Position numbers and translations under genes: made by a program
Notes under the pieces: generated by a model
Databases searched by the model: none
What the model was told of the DNA's origin: nothing
The model's input: only the letters and a program-made list of their open reading frames with translations
In this document: one piece after another, positions 25,272 through 37,247 of the stretch
Position numbering within the stretch: position 1 is the first letter of the stretch
Layout of the letters: each line of letters opens with the position of its first letter
Source: Burkholderia ambifaria AMMD
Lineage (GTDB): Bacteria; Pseudomonadota; Gammaproteobacteria; Burkholderiales; Burkholderiaceae
DNA: 64,000 bases
NCBI RefSeq assembly: GCF_000203915.1
Contig: NC_008390.1
Span: forward strand, 3,100,001-3,164,000
Direction of reading: 5' to 3'

Positions 25272-27698
25272 TCAGTGCATCGCGTCTTGCGCTTCGCCCT
25301 TGCTTGGCAAGCACCGCGCGCCCAACGACGCGAACGCACGCCGGCATTCGTCGTCGTGTGCGCTGCCGCTTGTCAAGCACGCTTGCAAGCGCGTGCACGC
25401 GCTTGCCGTGAACGTGTCGCCCATGATCAGTGCGGCGCCCTTGATCCGGTGCAGGATGGCAAGTGCCTCCATGCGATCGGCGCGTTGCAGCGCCGCATCC
25501 AGTGTGTTCAGGTCCGTCTGCAGCAACGCCGCATAGGTAGAAGCGAGATTCGCTGCGCCTTGGGTCGGCGTCGGAGCAGGCGACTGCTGGCGCAGGTCGA
25601 GATCGCACCACAGCGAGACGACCGTGCGGAGTACGTCCGCGCGTATCGGTTTGTCCAGCAGGCCGTCCATGCCGCACGCAAGTGCGCGTTCGTGATGATC
25701 GGGTTCCGACGAGGCCGAGATTGACACGATCGGCGTATGCGTACCGGCGCCGGCTTCGAGGTCGCGGAAACGTTGGGTCAGCGTGAAGCCGTCGATATCG
25801 CCGAGATCCACATCCATCAGCACGAGATCGAAGCGGCCAGTCGAGAACGATTCGAGCGCCTGCCTGCCTGTTTCCGCGAGCACGGGTACGCATCCCGTCG
25901 CGCGAATCTGGCGATCGAGAACGGCGAGATTGGTGCGGTGATCGTCGATCACCAGGATCACGGGCTGGCGGTGTTCGTGCGGTGGCTCGACCGCGCCGTC
26001 GTCCGATGCGGGTGGCAGCGCAGGCGCGTCGGAGGCTGCGGCGACACTGCGGGCGGGCAGCGTAACGGCAAACACCGAGCCGACGCCGGGCGTGCTCCGT
26101 ATCGCGATCGATCCGCCCATCAGTTCCGCGAGCATCCGGCAGATCGTGAGCCCGAGCCCCGTTCCGCCCTGCCGCCTCCCCTGGCCCGCTTCAACCTGCC
26201 GGAACGCGTCGAAGATTGCGGCCTGCTCGGCCGGTGCGATGCCGATGCCGGTATCCGACACGGCAATCGTCAGCGTACCGGGCTGCGACGGCGCGTCGGG
26301 TGGCGCGAACGACAGCGCGATGTCGATCGCGCCTGTTTCGGTGAAGCGAATCGCATTCGAGATCAGGTTGTACAGAATCTGCCGGACTCGCGCCGTGTCG
26401 ATCAGTAGAGCAGCCGGCAATGCGTCGTCGGGCGTGATGGTCAGTGCGAGACCCTTTTCCCGCGCGCGGATCCGCATCACGTCGGCCGTCTGGCGCGTCA
26501 GTTCGGCGAGGTCGGTCGCGGTGCGGCACAGGCGAATCTCGTTGGCTTCGATCCGTGCCAGCGCGAGGATATCGTTGAGCAACGCAGACAGCGCTTCGGA
26601 CGCGGTGCCCGCGATGTGCAGCAGGTCGGCCTGTTCACGCGACGTCGTCTGGCGCAACAACTCGACCGAGCCGATGAGCGCATTGAGCGGCGTGCGAATC
26701 TCGTGGCTCAGGACAGCGAGGAAGCGCAATCGGTTGTGTTCGCTGCGCCGCGCGCGCCGGCGCTGCACGTGAGCGTGGAACGTCGCCGCAACGAGCGCGA
26801 GCACGAACAGCACCGACAGCACGACCTCTTTCGCGTGATACCGGACGATCGCGCCGAGCGTCGGCGAACCGTAGTCGGTCTGCTCGAACCACCGGCGTAC
26901 GATCGCGTTGGCCTGGCCGACCGAGATCGAATCGAGCGACTTGTCGAGGATCGATTTCAGTATCGCGTCGTCGCGACGCACGCCCATCAACAGGATCACG
27001 GGCAGGTCTGCGATCGGTCCGCTCGCGTGCAGCTCGCCGGCGTACTGGCGATGCAGGAACGGTTGCGCCGAGCACGCGCATAGCAACGCGAAATCGGCGA
27101 GGCCAGATTTCACGTCGCGCAGCATTTCCTCGGTCGTGTCGCGCGGGAGCGTCCGGATATGGGGGAAGCGCGCATGCAGCATCCGCTCGCTCGCGCCGCC
27201 TCGCTTGATCGACACGGTCCGGCCGTCGAGATCCTGCAGACGGAGGACGCGTGCTTCGGACGTGCGGCCAACGAGCACAGTCGAGCTGATGAAGTATTCG
27301 CGCGTGCGCAACACGCGGCCTTCGAGCGACGGCGGGAGCGTCTGCGCCGACAAGCTTGGCATTAGGTCGACCCGGCCGTCGACGAGTGCGCGGCGTCCGT
27401 CGGTCCGCGTGCGTGTCGGCACGAGTTCGAAGCGCAGGCCGGTCATGTTGGCAACGGCCGCGAGGTAGCCTGCCGTCACACCCTGCATCCGGCCGTCGCG
27501 GACATATTCGATAGGTCGCCAGTCGCGATAGAACGATACGCGCACGACCGGATGGAGCGCGATCCACGCGCGCTCCTCCGGCGTGAAGACGGGCGTGGCG
27601 CTCCGTGCGGGCGAATACGGGCCGACGAGCGGCAAGCACGCCAGCACGATCGCTATTGCACGGCGCAGACCCGGTATACGAGACAGGAGGAAAGCCAT
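25272..27698 (-). CDS. BvgS/EvgS-like hybrid sensor histidine kinase
   Basis: An 808-residue unorthodox kinase. The order is: signal region (1-33), one periplasmic solute-binding domain (about 40-270), a transmembrane helix (about 290-310), HisKA with LSHEIRTPLN (phosphorylated His), HATPase with NLISNAIRFT, DTGIGI and GTGLGL, then a receiver domain (VIDDH, LVLMDVD, DKP) and a C-terminal Hpt domain with ILHRIKGAA. BvgS proteins usually have two Venus-flytrap domains; only one is apparent here. It starts 6 bases after the response-regulator stop and lies upstream of the pilus operon on the same strand, so it likely controls piliation. Confidence 0.92.
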   Translation of the reverse strand: MAFLLSRIPGLRRAIAIVLACLPLVGPYSPARSATPVFTPEERAWIALHPVVRVSFYRDWRPIEYVRDGRMQGVTAGYLAAVANMTGLRFELVPTRTRTDGRRALVDGRVDLMPSLSAQTLPPSLEGRVLRTREYFISSTVLVGRTSEARVLRLQDLDGRTVSIKRGGASERMLHARFPHIRTLPRDTTEEMLRDVKSGLADFALLCACSAQPFLHRQYAGELHASGPIADLPVILLMGVRRDDAILKSILDKSLDSISVGQANAIVRRWFEQTDYGSPTLGAIVRYHAKEVVLSVLFVLALVAATFHAHVQRRRARRSEHNRLRFLAVLSHEIRTPLNALIGSVELLRQTTSREQADLLHIAGTASEALSALLNDILALARIEANEIRLCRTATDLAELTRQTADVMRIRAREKGLALTITPDDALPAALLIDTARVRQILYNLISNAIRFTETGAIDIALSFAPPDAPSQPGTLTIAVSDTGIGIAPAEQAAIFDAFRQVEAGQGRRQGGTGLGLTICRMLAELMGGSIAIRSTPGVGSVFAVTLPARSVAAASDAPALPPASDDGAVEPPHEHRQPVILVIDDHRTNLAVLDRQIRATGCVPVLAETGRQALESFSTGRFDLVLMDVDLGDIDGFTLTQRFRDLEAGAGTHTPIVSISASSEPDHHERALACGMDGLLDKPIRADVLRTVVSLWCDLDLRQQSPAPTPTQGAANLASTYAALLQTDLNTLDAALQRADRMEALAILHRIKGAALIMGDTFTASACTRLQACLTSGSAHDDECRRAFASLGARCLPSKGEAQDAMH

Positions 27699-27704
27699 CG
27701 GCGG

Positions 27705-28385
27705 TCAGTCGAGCTTGTCGACGATCGCGTAGAGTTCGAAATCGGTCCGGATGCCCAGTTTCCTGTAGGCCGACTGCTTTTGCGTGCTGATAGTCTTCAG
27801 GCTGCGGCGGAATTTGGCCGCGATGTCGGACACCGACATGCCGGTTGCGAAACAGCGCAGCACTTCGCGCTCCCGCAACGTGAGGGTTACCGGTGCCTGG
27901 CATGCGCGGGACGTCCCGTTTTTCGCCGTGGCGACGGACGCGGCATGATATGCGCCCGCTTCGGCGTCGAGCAGGCTGTTGACGCGATGCGCGCCGCGCG
28001 CGACCTCACGCACGACCTTCACGAGATGCTCGAGCGGTTCCTCCTTGCCGACGAAGCCGCGTACGCCAGCGTTCATCGCGAGCATGACCGTCGACAGCGT
28101 GTGGAATACCGACGACACGACGATCTTCACGGCAGGCATCTTGATCTTCAGCAGCCGGATCAGGTTGATGCCGTCAATATCGCCGGGGCGGAGCTGATAG
28201 TCGGTGATGAGTACGTCGATATGCATGGTGCGTACGCTGAAGGCCGCGATCAGGTCGCTCGCCGACGCGTAGCAGCCGACGATCGTGATGTCGGCTTCGT
28301 CCTGCAGGCGCAGCGCGAGCCCGAACGTGACGATCGGGTGATCGTCGAGCAGCGCGACGGTAATCTTTGTGTCGGTTGTATTCAT
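27705..28385 (-). CDS. BvgA-like LuxR-type response regulator
   Basis: A 226-residue two-domain regulator. The receiver has the acidic pair in LLDDHP, the phospho-acceptor aspartate in LITDYQLR and the conserved lysine in FVGKEEP. The C-terminal LuxR/NarL helix-turn-helix is LTLREREVLRCFATGMSVSDIAAKF, seen here as two short halves around the recognition helix. The start at 28385 has AGGA upstream. It forms an operon with the hybrid kinase, which would phosphorylate it through the Hpt domain, and the pilus genes are the obvious targets. Confidence 0.92.
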   Translation of the reverse strand: MNTTDTKITVALLDDHPIVTFGLALRLQDEADITIVGCYASASDLIAAFSVRTMHIDVLITDYQLRPGDIDGINLIRLLKIKMPAVKIVVSSVFHTLSTVMLAMNAGVRGFVGKEEPLEHLVKVVREVARGAHRVNSLLDAEAGAYHAASVATAKNGTSRACQAPVTLTLREREVLRCFATGMSVSDIAAKFRRSLKTISTQKQSAYRKLGIRTDFELYAIVDKLD

Positions 28386-28949
28386 CGTTTTCCTGTTCCA
28401 GGTGTAATCCGGCCGGCCAATTCCCGCGCGAGAAGTGCAGCGGATGCGCAACGCAGCGGCGGCGTGGCAACCCGCCGGCACATGCATCGCAAGGCACCGG
28501 GAATGGTCGCGTGGAAGTTGGCGTGCGACCGGACTCGGAACGACGAGCCGATCTGCCTCGGAAAACCTTGCCCCTTCTGGGTCCAGGCCTGGAAAACCGG
28601 GTGCTGGCGGCGCCCCTTATATCAAAAAAGAAAATAAGGCACGCCGACGCCCTTTCCATCTGGATTGCTCTTAAAAAATGTGAAAAAAATTTAAGTGCTG
28701 AAAATGGCATGTAATTTGGCTCGTCGAGGCATGTGAGTTGAGACAGGGCACGCTTGGCTTGCGTCCGGACCGTATGACAGGGTGCTCGGAAGAAAAAACG
28801 CAACCCTCCGGGAAGGAAAATTGGAGTGAAGCAGTTTTTTTCAACCGAACGAAGTTTGATTTTTATCAAACAATGTATTCCCCCCAAGAAGAGATTGATA
28901 CATTATTTGCACGATTAATTTGTGGAATATCGCATATCTCTTGGGGGTG
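28386..28949. promoter_or_regulatory. AT-rich upstream region of the two-component operon
   Basis: About 560 bases without a supported gene, clearly AT-richer than the cargo genes, especially 28610-28945. It probably contains the leftward promoter of the regulator. At the right end an inverted repeat pairs CCCCCAAG-AAGAG (28881-28893) with CTCTTGGGGG (28938-28947), about 45 bases apart. It lies immediately beside the IS boundary and could be an operator or an old insertion scar. Confidence 0.4.
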
Positions 28950-29391
28950 TGTCCTTGTAGTGGTCTAATGAATCCGGGCACTGAATTAGACGAGAATGCT
29001 CGCCATGAAGAGATGTCCGATGACCAAACAACGTCGTACGTTTTCCCCGGAGTTCAAACAGCAAGCTGCCTGCCTAGTGCTCGACCAAGGCTATCGCTAT
29101 ACCGAGGCGAGCCGCTCAGTCGACGTCGGCGAATCGGTATCGCGTCGTGGGGTGCAGCAGCTTCAACTAGAGCGCCAAGGCGTCACACCGCAGGGCAAGG
29201 CGATTACGCCGGATCAACAACGTATCGAGGAATTCGAGGCACGCATTGAACGCCTCGAGCGGGAGAAGGCCATTTTAAAAAAGGCTACCGCGCTCTTGAT
29301 GTCGGATGGCACTACGCAGTCGCGTGCACGCGTTGTTCATTGAGGGCCGAAGTTCGGCCAGTAGCCGCGGCATCGTGGGCATGATGCGCGA
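28950..29391 (+). mobile_element. Truncated IS3-family element (left end, orfA, orfB fragment)
   Basis: The left end TGTCCTTGTAGTGGTCTAAT begins about 70 bases before the transposase orfA (ATG 29020), which encodes a helix-turn-helix protein starting MTKQRRTFSPEFKQQA with a leucine-zipper region (EARIERLEREKAILKK). An AAAAAAG slippery site at about 29277-29283 matches the usual IS3-type programmed frameshift. After ALLMSD the frame is wrong and only a short internal piece of orfB remains (SRVHALFIEGRSSASSRG). The rest of orfB and the right end are missing, so the element is dead. Confidence 0.75.
29020..29391 (+). pseudogene. IS3-family transposase, decayed
   Basis: OrfA is intact for about 100 residues up to ALLMSD, then reads into foreign residues and stops at 29343. 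A different frame resumes the orfB sequence (HALFIEGRSSASSRGIVGMM) without its first 40 or so residues and breaks off near 29391 at the integrase remnant. The catalytic DDE residues are absent, so it cannot transpose on its own. Confidence 0.7.
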
Positions 29392-29394
29392 ACA

Positions 29395-29741
29395 ACCACC
29401 AATTTGGTTGCTCGTGTCCCCCTGGGCGTTCGGCACCAGTCCGCCAGCGCGACTAACTCGTTTAGAGACAAAAGATCTGACCGTTCTTCCTCGAAATGAG
29501 ATCGATGCTGCGATCACCGGGAAACTGGAACGTTAGCCCGAGCGCTTCGGCTCGGTGGTGAATCCTCGTTCGTCGAAGCCCACGCGCAGGTGGCTTCGCT
29601 ATGGAATATTCCACGATCTCCGGTACTGGCAAACCGTGGGTCTCCGTGCACCAAGAGAGGTAAGCGTTCGCCGTTTTCAAGACGAACTTCACGAATTGCG
29701 TATCGGGTCACGCTAGGCTCCATTCGAGGCACGGAACCCAT
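29395..29741 (-). pseudogene. Phage-type integrase remnant at the island border
   Basis: Conceptual leftward translation across two frame changes gives one recognisable N-terminal integrase segment. The pieces in order are VTRYAIREVRLENGERLPLL, GLPVPEIVEYSIAK, IHHRAEALGLTFQF and LNELVALADWC, in different frames. I recall this segment from Burkholderia tyrosine recombinases. The catalytic C-terminal half is missing, replaced by the truncated IS. It starts next to the ssb terminator, the usual position for an integrase beside its attachment site. Confidence 0.65.
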
Positions 29742-29883
29742 TTCTTACCGACCAGGCACGGTCCGCCTGGATCGAAAAAATGAGTAAACGAAAAAAGACC
29801 CGAAGATCCTGGCCAGGCAACTAGCTTGGTCTGGATCTTCGGGTCCCTCCTGATGCGGGATGCGGACGTTCCTCTTAGAACGG
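29692..29883. repeat. Right border repeat of the island (ssb 3' end and terminator)
   Basis: A 192-base partner of 17680-17864 in the same orientation. It covers the last three codons of ssb, the ssb terminator and the first codons of the integrase remnant. The hairpin here is perfect, so this copy is probably the functional one. Confidence 0.75.
29791..29845 (-). terminator. Rho-independent terminator of ssb
   Basis: On the leftward strand a perfect 13-bp stem (GACCCGAAGATCC with its complement, at 29833-29845 and 29797-29809) is followed directly by TTTTTT. It begins 30 bases after the ssb stop codon. Confidence 0.9.
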
Positions 29884-30438
29884 AATATCGTCGTCCATCT
29901 CGTCGAAGCCGCCGCCTGCCGGCGCGCTCGGACGGCTCTGGCCGCCGCCTGCTGCGCCGCCGCGCGGTGCGCCGCCGGCACGACCACCCCCGCCGCCACC
30001 GCCGCGCTCCATCTGCTCGCCGCCGCGACCGCCGCCACCACCACCACCGTAGCCGCCGCCGTAACCGCCTTCGTCACTGCCGCCACCGCCGCCGCCCGCG
30101 CCGCCGCGACCGCCGAGCATCTGCATCTGGTCGGCGACGATTTCGGTCGAGTAGCGATCCTGGCCGTCCTGGCCCTGCCACTTGCGCGTGCGGATGCGGC
30201 CTTCGATATAGACCGACGAGCCCTTCTTCAGGTATTCGCTGACGATTTCGGCGAGACGGCCGAAGAACGCCACGCGGTGCCACTCGGTCATTTCCTTGAA
30301 ATCGCCGCTCGCCTTGTCCTTGTAGCGATCGGTCGTCGCGAGACGGATGTTCGCAACCGCGTCGCCGCTCGGCAGGTAACGGACTTCAGGATCGGCGCCG
30401 AGATTGCCGACGAGGATGACCTTGTTGACGGATGCCAT
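29875..30438 (-). CDS. ssb: Single-stranded DNA-binding protein
   Basis: Binds single-stranded DNA during replication, recombination and repair. The 187-residue protein has an N-terminal OB fold starting [20 protein letters not shown], with [18 protein letters not shown] and the GRIRTRKWQ strand. A long Gly-rich linker (about 110-175) contains runs of up to seven glycines. The acidic protein-docking tip is DEMDDDIPF. Its 3' end lies within the island's right border repeat, so integration there would have to preserve the final codons. Confidence 0.97.
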   Translation of the reverse strand: MASVNKVILVGNLGADPEVRYLPSGDAVANIRLATTDRYKDKASGDFKEMTEWHRVAFFGRLAEIVSEYLKKGSSVYIEGRIRTRKWQGQDGQDRYSTEIVADQMQMLGGRGGAGGGGGGSDEGGYGGGYGGGGGGGRGGEQMERGGGGGGGRAGGAPRGGAAGGGQSRPSAPAGGGFDEMDDDIPF

Positions 30439-30541
30439 GTGTTTCTCCAGTAAATTCGATGCCGGGCCGCCCGCGAAAGACGTCGGAGCGGCCCGCCGGA
30501 CAAGCCGGCGAGCGCCGCCCGTGCGTGTCCGAACAGTAGGT

Positions 30542-31729
30542 TCAGGCCTTGCGCGGCGGCGCTTTCATGCTGGCCGCGATTATAAGCCACGCCGCCACGA
30601 GCCCAGAACACGCATAAAAGACGGTGTTCGCGCCGCCGTGCTTCAGCAGCCAGCCGCCCACGATGCCGCCGAGCGCGAGCCCGATCGATTGCGTGGTGTT
30701 ATAGACGCCCGTGGCCGCGCCCTTGCGCGAACCCGGCGCGAGCTTCGACACGAGCGACGGCTGCGATGCTTCCAGGATGTTGAAGCCCAGGAAGTACACG
30801 AACAGGATCGCCGCCACAATGAGAATGGTATGCGGTGCGCTGCCCAGCAACAATTGGCCGATCAGGATAGCGAGGATCCCGCCGAGCAGCACCGGTTTCA
30901 TCTTGCCCCGTTTTTCCGCGACGATGATCGCCGGGACCATCATCACGAACGCGAGCCCCATCACCGGCAGGTAGACCTTCCAGTGCGCGGCGACCGGCAG
31001 CCCGCCGTCGACCAGCAGGCGCGGCACGACGAGGAACAGCGCCGTCTGCGTCGCGTGCAGCACGAGCACGCCGAAGTTCAGGCGCAGCAGCTCGCCGTTG
31101 TGCAGGACCTCGGCGAACGGTGCCGGCACGTGCACGGGCTTCGCCGCGTCGGGCACGATCCACACGACGACGCCGATCGCGAGGATCGACAGCACGCCGA
31201 CGATCGTGAACAGCCCGCTCATCCCGACCCAGTGGAACACGATCGGCGCGCCGACGATCGCGACCGCGAACGACACGCCGATCGAGCCGCCGACCATCGC
31301 CATCGCCTTGGTGCGGTTCTGCTCGGAGGTCAGGTCGGCGATGAACGCGAGCACCGCGGACGACACGGCGCCCATCCCCTGGATCACGCGGCCGACGATG
31401 ATCCACGTGATGTCGTGCGCGAACGCGGCGACGAAGCTGCCGAGCGCGAAGATCACGAGGCCCGTGGCGATCACCGGCTTGCGGCCGAACTTGTCGGACG
31501 CCCACCCGTAGAAGATGTAGAACAGCGACTGCGTGACGCCGTAGGCCCCGAGCGCGATACCGACGAGCAGCACGTTGTCGCCGCCCGGGATGGTTTTCGC
31601 GTAGACCGAGAACACCGGCATGATCATGAACAGGCCGAGCATGCGCAGCGCGAAGATCGCCGCGAGCGACGTGGTCGCGCGCAGTTCGGGCGCACTCATG
31701 CGGGAAGACGTGGCGGACGGATTGGACAT
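30542..31729 (-). CDS. Major facilitator superfamily transporter (YajR-like)
   Basis: Inner-membrane transporter of 395 residues with 12 predicted helices and MFS signatures, notably [12 protein letters not shown] in the loop between helices 2 and 3. It resembles the core of YajR-type drug/proton antiporters but lacks a C-terminal cytoplasmic domain; the substrate is unknown. It ends 103 bases before ssb on the same strand and is divergent from uvrA, an arrangement common in Burkholderiales. Confidence 0.9.
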   Translation of the reverse strand: MSNPSATSSRMSAPELRATTSLAAIFALRMLGLFMIMPVFSVYAKTIPGGDNVLLVGIALGAYGVTQSLFYIFYGWASDKFGRKPVIATGLVIFALGSFVAAFAHDITWIIVGRVIQGMGAVSSAVLAFIADLTSEQNRTKAMAMVGGSIGVSFAVAIVGAPIVFHWVGMSGLFTIVGVLSILAIGVVVWIVPDAAKPVHVPAPFAEVLHNGELLRLNFGVLVLHATQTALFLVVPRLLVDGGLPVAAHWKVYLPVMGLAFVMMVPAIIVAEKRGKMKPVLLGGILAILIGQLLLGSAPHTILIVAAILFVYFLGFNILEASQPSLVSKLAPGSRKGAATGVYNTTQSIGLALGGIVGGWLLKHGGANTVFYACSGLVAAWLIIAASMKAPPRKA

Positions 31730-31981
31730 CGGGAATGAATTTCGAATGATCGGAATGTCCGCCCGGCGGCGGGCGGCGGAAGATCAGGGCCACCGGCCCG
31801 GCAGGCCTGGCTGGCGCTTTCCGGGACGTCCGACGGGAGCCCGCGGGCCGTGCGGCGCGGCCGCTTCCCCGGCGTGGGCACCGCCTTGCTGCCAGTTGCT
31901 GCAAAGGCTGGGGGCCCCCAACGACGGCCTCGAAAAGCCGTTATAGTAGCAGGTTTGGTTCCCTCCATTTTCGCCAGGTTC

Positions 31982-34867
<2,886 letters not shown>

Positions 34868-34992
34868 GCGCTTCCGTTCCCGCGCGCGGCCGCCCCGGCC
34901 GCGCCCCTGCCGGCGCCCCTGCTGGCGCCCGCCCCGTGGCGCCGGCCCCCTCGTTTTCCCTTCTGCGTATACACCACGAGCCAAACTGTCCC

Positions 34993-35019
34993 GTGACAGA
35001 CCATAATGGCGGCTATACT
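34993..35019 (+). promoter_or_regulatory. Possible promoter of the AI-2E-type permease gene
   Basis: GTGACA at 34993-34998 and TATACT at 35014-35019 are 15 bases apart, slightly short of the 17-base ideal. They lie about 105 bases before the permease ATG, after a GC-rich gap that follows uvrA. Confidence 0.4.
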
Positions 35020-35124
35020 TTACGGTCGTAAGGTTCGCTATCCGCACCAATCCGGTGCGACGCCGGGCGAGCACCGTCCTGCCGCCCACCGCGCGGCGCG
35101 ACACACGAACGACAGGAATCCACG

Positions 35125-36207
35125 ATGGAGAAGCAACAAGAGTCGCGCGACGCGCAGAGCCGCGAGCCCCACCTGCGCAGCGTGCGGCTGACGAGCGACT
35201 TCAGTCTGCCGAAGCTGTCGGCGATCGAGATCGGCAGCTATCTGTTCGCCCTCGTCGCGATGGTGCTCGTCATCGAACTCAAGCTGCTGGGCGGGCTGCT
35301 GGCCGGCCTGCTGGTCTATCAGCTGATCCACACGATCGCCCCGGTGATCGAACGCCACACGACAAGCATGCGCGCGCGCTGGGTCTCCGTCGTGCTGCTG
35401 TCGATCGCGATCGTCGGCGGGCTCACGGGCCTGACGATCGGCATCATCGATCACTTCGAGCACACGGTGCCGAACCTGCAGAGCCTGCTCGGCCAGCTGA
35501 TGCAGATCGTCGAGCAGACGCGCGCGCGCACGCCGGCCTGGATCGCGAACCTGCTGCCCGTCGACGTCGAACAGATGAAAGCCAAGGCGGCTCTGCTGAT
35601 GCACTCGCACATGGATCAGCTCCAGCAAGGCGGCAAGAGCGTCGCGCGCGGCTTCGGCCATGTGCTGTTCGGGATGATCATCGGCGCGATGATCGCGATC
35701 GGCGTCGAGCACGGCAAGGTGCGCCGGCCGCTGTCCACCGCGCTCGTCACGCGCGTGTCGCGCTTCGCCGAATCGTTCCGCCGGATCGTGTTCGCGCAGA
35801 TCAAGATCTCGGCGATCAACGCGGCCTTCACCGGCATCTACCTGCTCGTCGCGCTGCCGATCTTCCACCAGCGGCTGCCGCTGTCCAAAACGCTCGTGCT
35901 CGTCACGTTCATCGTCGGGCTGCTGCCGGTGATCGGCAACCTGATCTCTAACACGCTGATCGTCGCGGTGTCGCTGTCGGTCAGCATGGGCACCGCGATC
36001 GCATCGCTCGCGTTCCTCGTCGTGATCCACAAGCTCGAATATTTCCTGAACGCGAAGATCATCGGCGGCCAGATCGAGTCGCGCGCATGGGAGCTGCTGC
36101 TCGCGATGCTGATCATGGAAGCCGCGTTCGGGCTGCCGGGCGTGATTGCCGCGCCGATCTTCTATGCGTACCTGAAGCGCGAGCTGTACATGCTGCGGCT
36201 GATCTGA
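35125..36207 (+). CDS. AI-2E/PerM family membrane permease
   Basis: A 360-residue membrane protein with about eight helices and the family pattern. Two N-terminal helices (about 33-75) are followed by a third, then a long amphipathic stretch (about 115-165), then the C-terminal helix set with VGLLPVIGNLISNT and GLPGVIAAPIFYAYLK. Members export small molecules such as autoinducer-2 or act as sodium/proton carriers; the substrate here cannot be read from sequence. It follows uvrA by 257 bases and converges on purU. Confidence 0.88.
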   Translation: MEKQQESRDAQSREPHLRSVRLTSDFSLPKLSAIEIGSYLFALVAMVLVIELKLLGGLLAGLLVYQLIHTIAPVIERHTTSMRARWVSVVLLSIAIVGGLTGLTIGIIDHFEHTVPNLQSLLGQLMQIVEQTRARTPAWIANLLPVDVEQMKAKAALLMHSHMDQLQQGGKSVARGFGHVLFGMIIGAMIAIGVEHGKVRRPLSTALVTRVSRFAESFRRIVFAQIKISAINAAFTGIYLLVALPIFHQRLPLSKTLVLVTFIVGLLPVIGNLISNTLIVAVSLSVSMGTAIASLAFLVVIHKLEYFLNAKIIGGQIESRAWELLLAMLIMEAAFGLPGVIAAPIFYAYLKRELYMLRLI

Positions 36208-36231
36208 CGCGCCGCGCGTCACGCGATAAAC

Positions 36232-36267
36232 AAAAACGCCGCGCCCCATCCAGGGCGCGGCGTTGTT
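36232..36267. terminator. Bidirectional terminator between permease and purU
   Basis: A 12-bp stem, AACGCCGCGCCC (36235-36246) with its complement (36253-36264). On the leftward strand it is followed by TTTTTGTTT, making a strong purU terminator. On the rightward strand the T tract is weaker. Confidence 0.85.
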
Positions 36268-36312
36268 ACGTGCGGGGCCGGCTGATGGCCGATGGCCGAC
36301 GCGCACCGCCGA

Positions 36313-37197
36313 TCAGCGGAACACGACGGTCTTCGTCCCGTTCAGCACGATCCGGTGCTCGACGTGCCACTTCACCGCACGCGCAAGCGTCACGCACTCG
36401 ACGTCGCGGCCGATCGCGGTGAGCTGGTCGGGCGTCATGCTGTGGTCGACGCGCTCGACTTCCTGCTCGATGATCGGGCCTTCGTCGAGATCGGTCGTCA
36501 CGTAGTGCGCGGTCGCGCCGATCAGCTTCACGCCGCGGTCGAACGCCTGGTAATACGGCTTCGCGCCCTTGAAGCTCGGCAGGAACGAATGATGGATGTT
36601 GATCGCGCGGCCGGCGAGCTGCTGGCACATGTTCGGCGACAGGATCTGCATGTAGCGCGCGAGCACGACGAGATCGGCCTGGTGCTCGTCGATCACTTCC
36701 AGCACGCGCGCTTCCTGCGCGGCCTTCGCCGCATCGGACGAGCCGCCCACCAGCGGGAAGTGATGGAACGGGATGTTGTAGCTCGCGGCGAGCTGGTAGA
36801 ACTCCTTGTGATTCGACACGATCGCCGGGATCTCGATCGGCAGCTGGCCGGTGCGGTAGCGGAACAGCAGGTCGTTCAGGCAGTGGCCGATCTTCGACAC
36901 CATGATCACGACGCGCGGCTTCACGGCCGCGTCGTGCAGCTCCCAGCGCATCGCGAACTGCTCGGCGAGCGGCGCGAATTCCTGGCGCAGCGTGTCGAGC
37001 GCCGACGCGGCATCCGCGCCGTCGGCATCCTGCTCGAAGTGCACGCGCATGAAGAACTCGCCGGTGCGGCTGTCGCCGAACTGCGCGGAGTCGAGGATGT
37101 TGTTGCTGCGCTCGAACAGAAAGCCCGAGACCGCGTGAACGATGCCGTGCCGGTCGGGGCACGACAGTTTCAAGATAAAGCTGTGATCGGTCGACAT
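36313..37197 (-). CDS. purU: Formyltetrahydrofolate deformylase
   Basis: Hydrolyses 10-formyl-THF to formate and THF, balancing one-carbon pools and feeding PurT. The 294-residue protein has an N-terminal ACT domain (residues 5-85; FILKLSCPDRHGIVHAVSGF) and a formyltransferase domain with NIHHSFLPSFKGAKPY and the catalytic Asp region in TTDLDEGPII. The start at 37197 has GGGAG upstream. It lies 50 bases after a Nudix gene on the same strand. Confidence 0.95.
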   Translation of the reverse strand: MSTDHSFILKLSCPDRHGIVHAVSGFLFERSNNILDSAQFGDSRTGEFFMRVHFEQDADGADAASALDTLRQEFAPLAEQFAMRWELHDAAVKPRVVIMVSKIGHCLNDLLFRYRTGQLPIEIPAIVSNHKEFYQLAASYNIPFHHFPLVGGSSDAAKAAQEARVLEVIDEHQADLVVLARYMQILSPNMCQQLAGRAINIHHSFLPSFKGAKPYYQAFDRGVKLIGATAHYVTTDLDEGPIIEQEVERVDHSMTPDQLTAIGRDVECVTLARAVKWHVEHRIVLNGTKTVVFR

Positions 37198-37247
37198 GAC
37201 CGCTACTCCCTTCGTTTCGGTATTCGTCAAATAGGCCGTCCGGCGCG

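Noticed and set aside
28738..28968. 76-residue rightward frame upstream of the IS
   Set aside because: It has low coding quality, no ribosome site, and ends in the IS left end.
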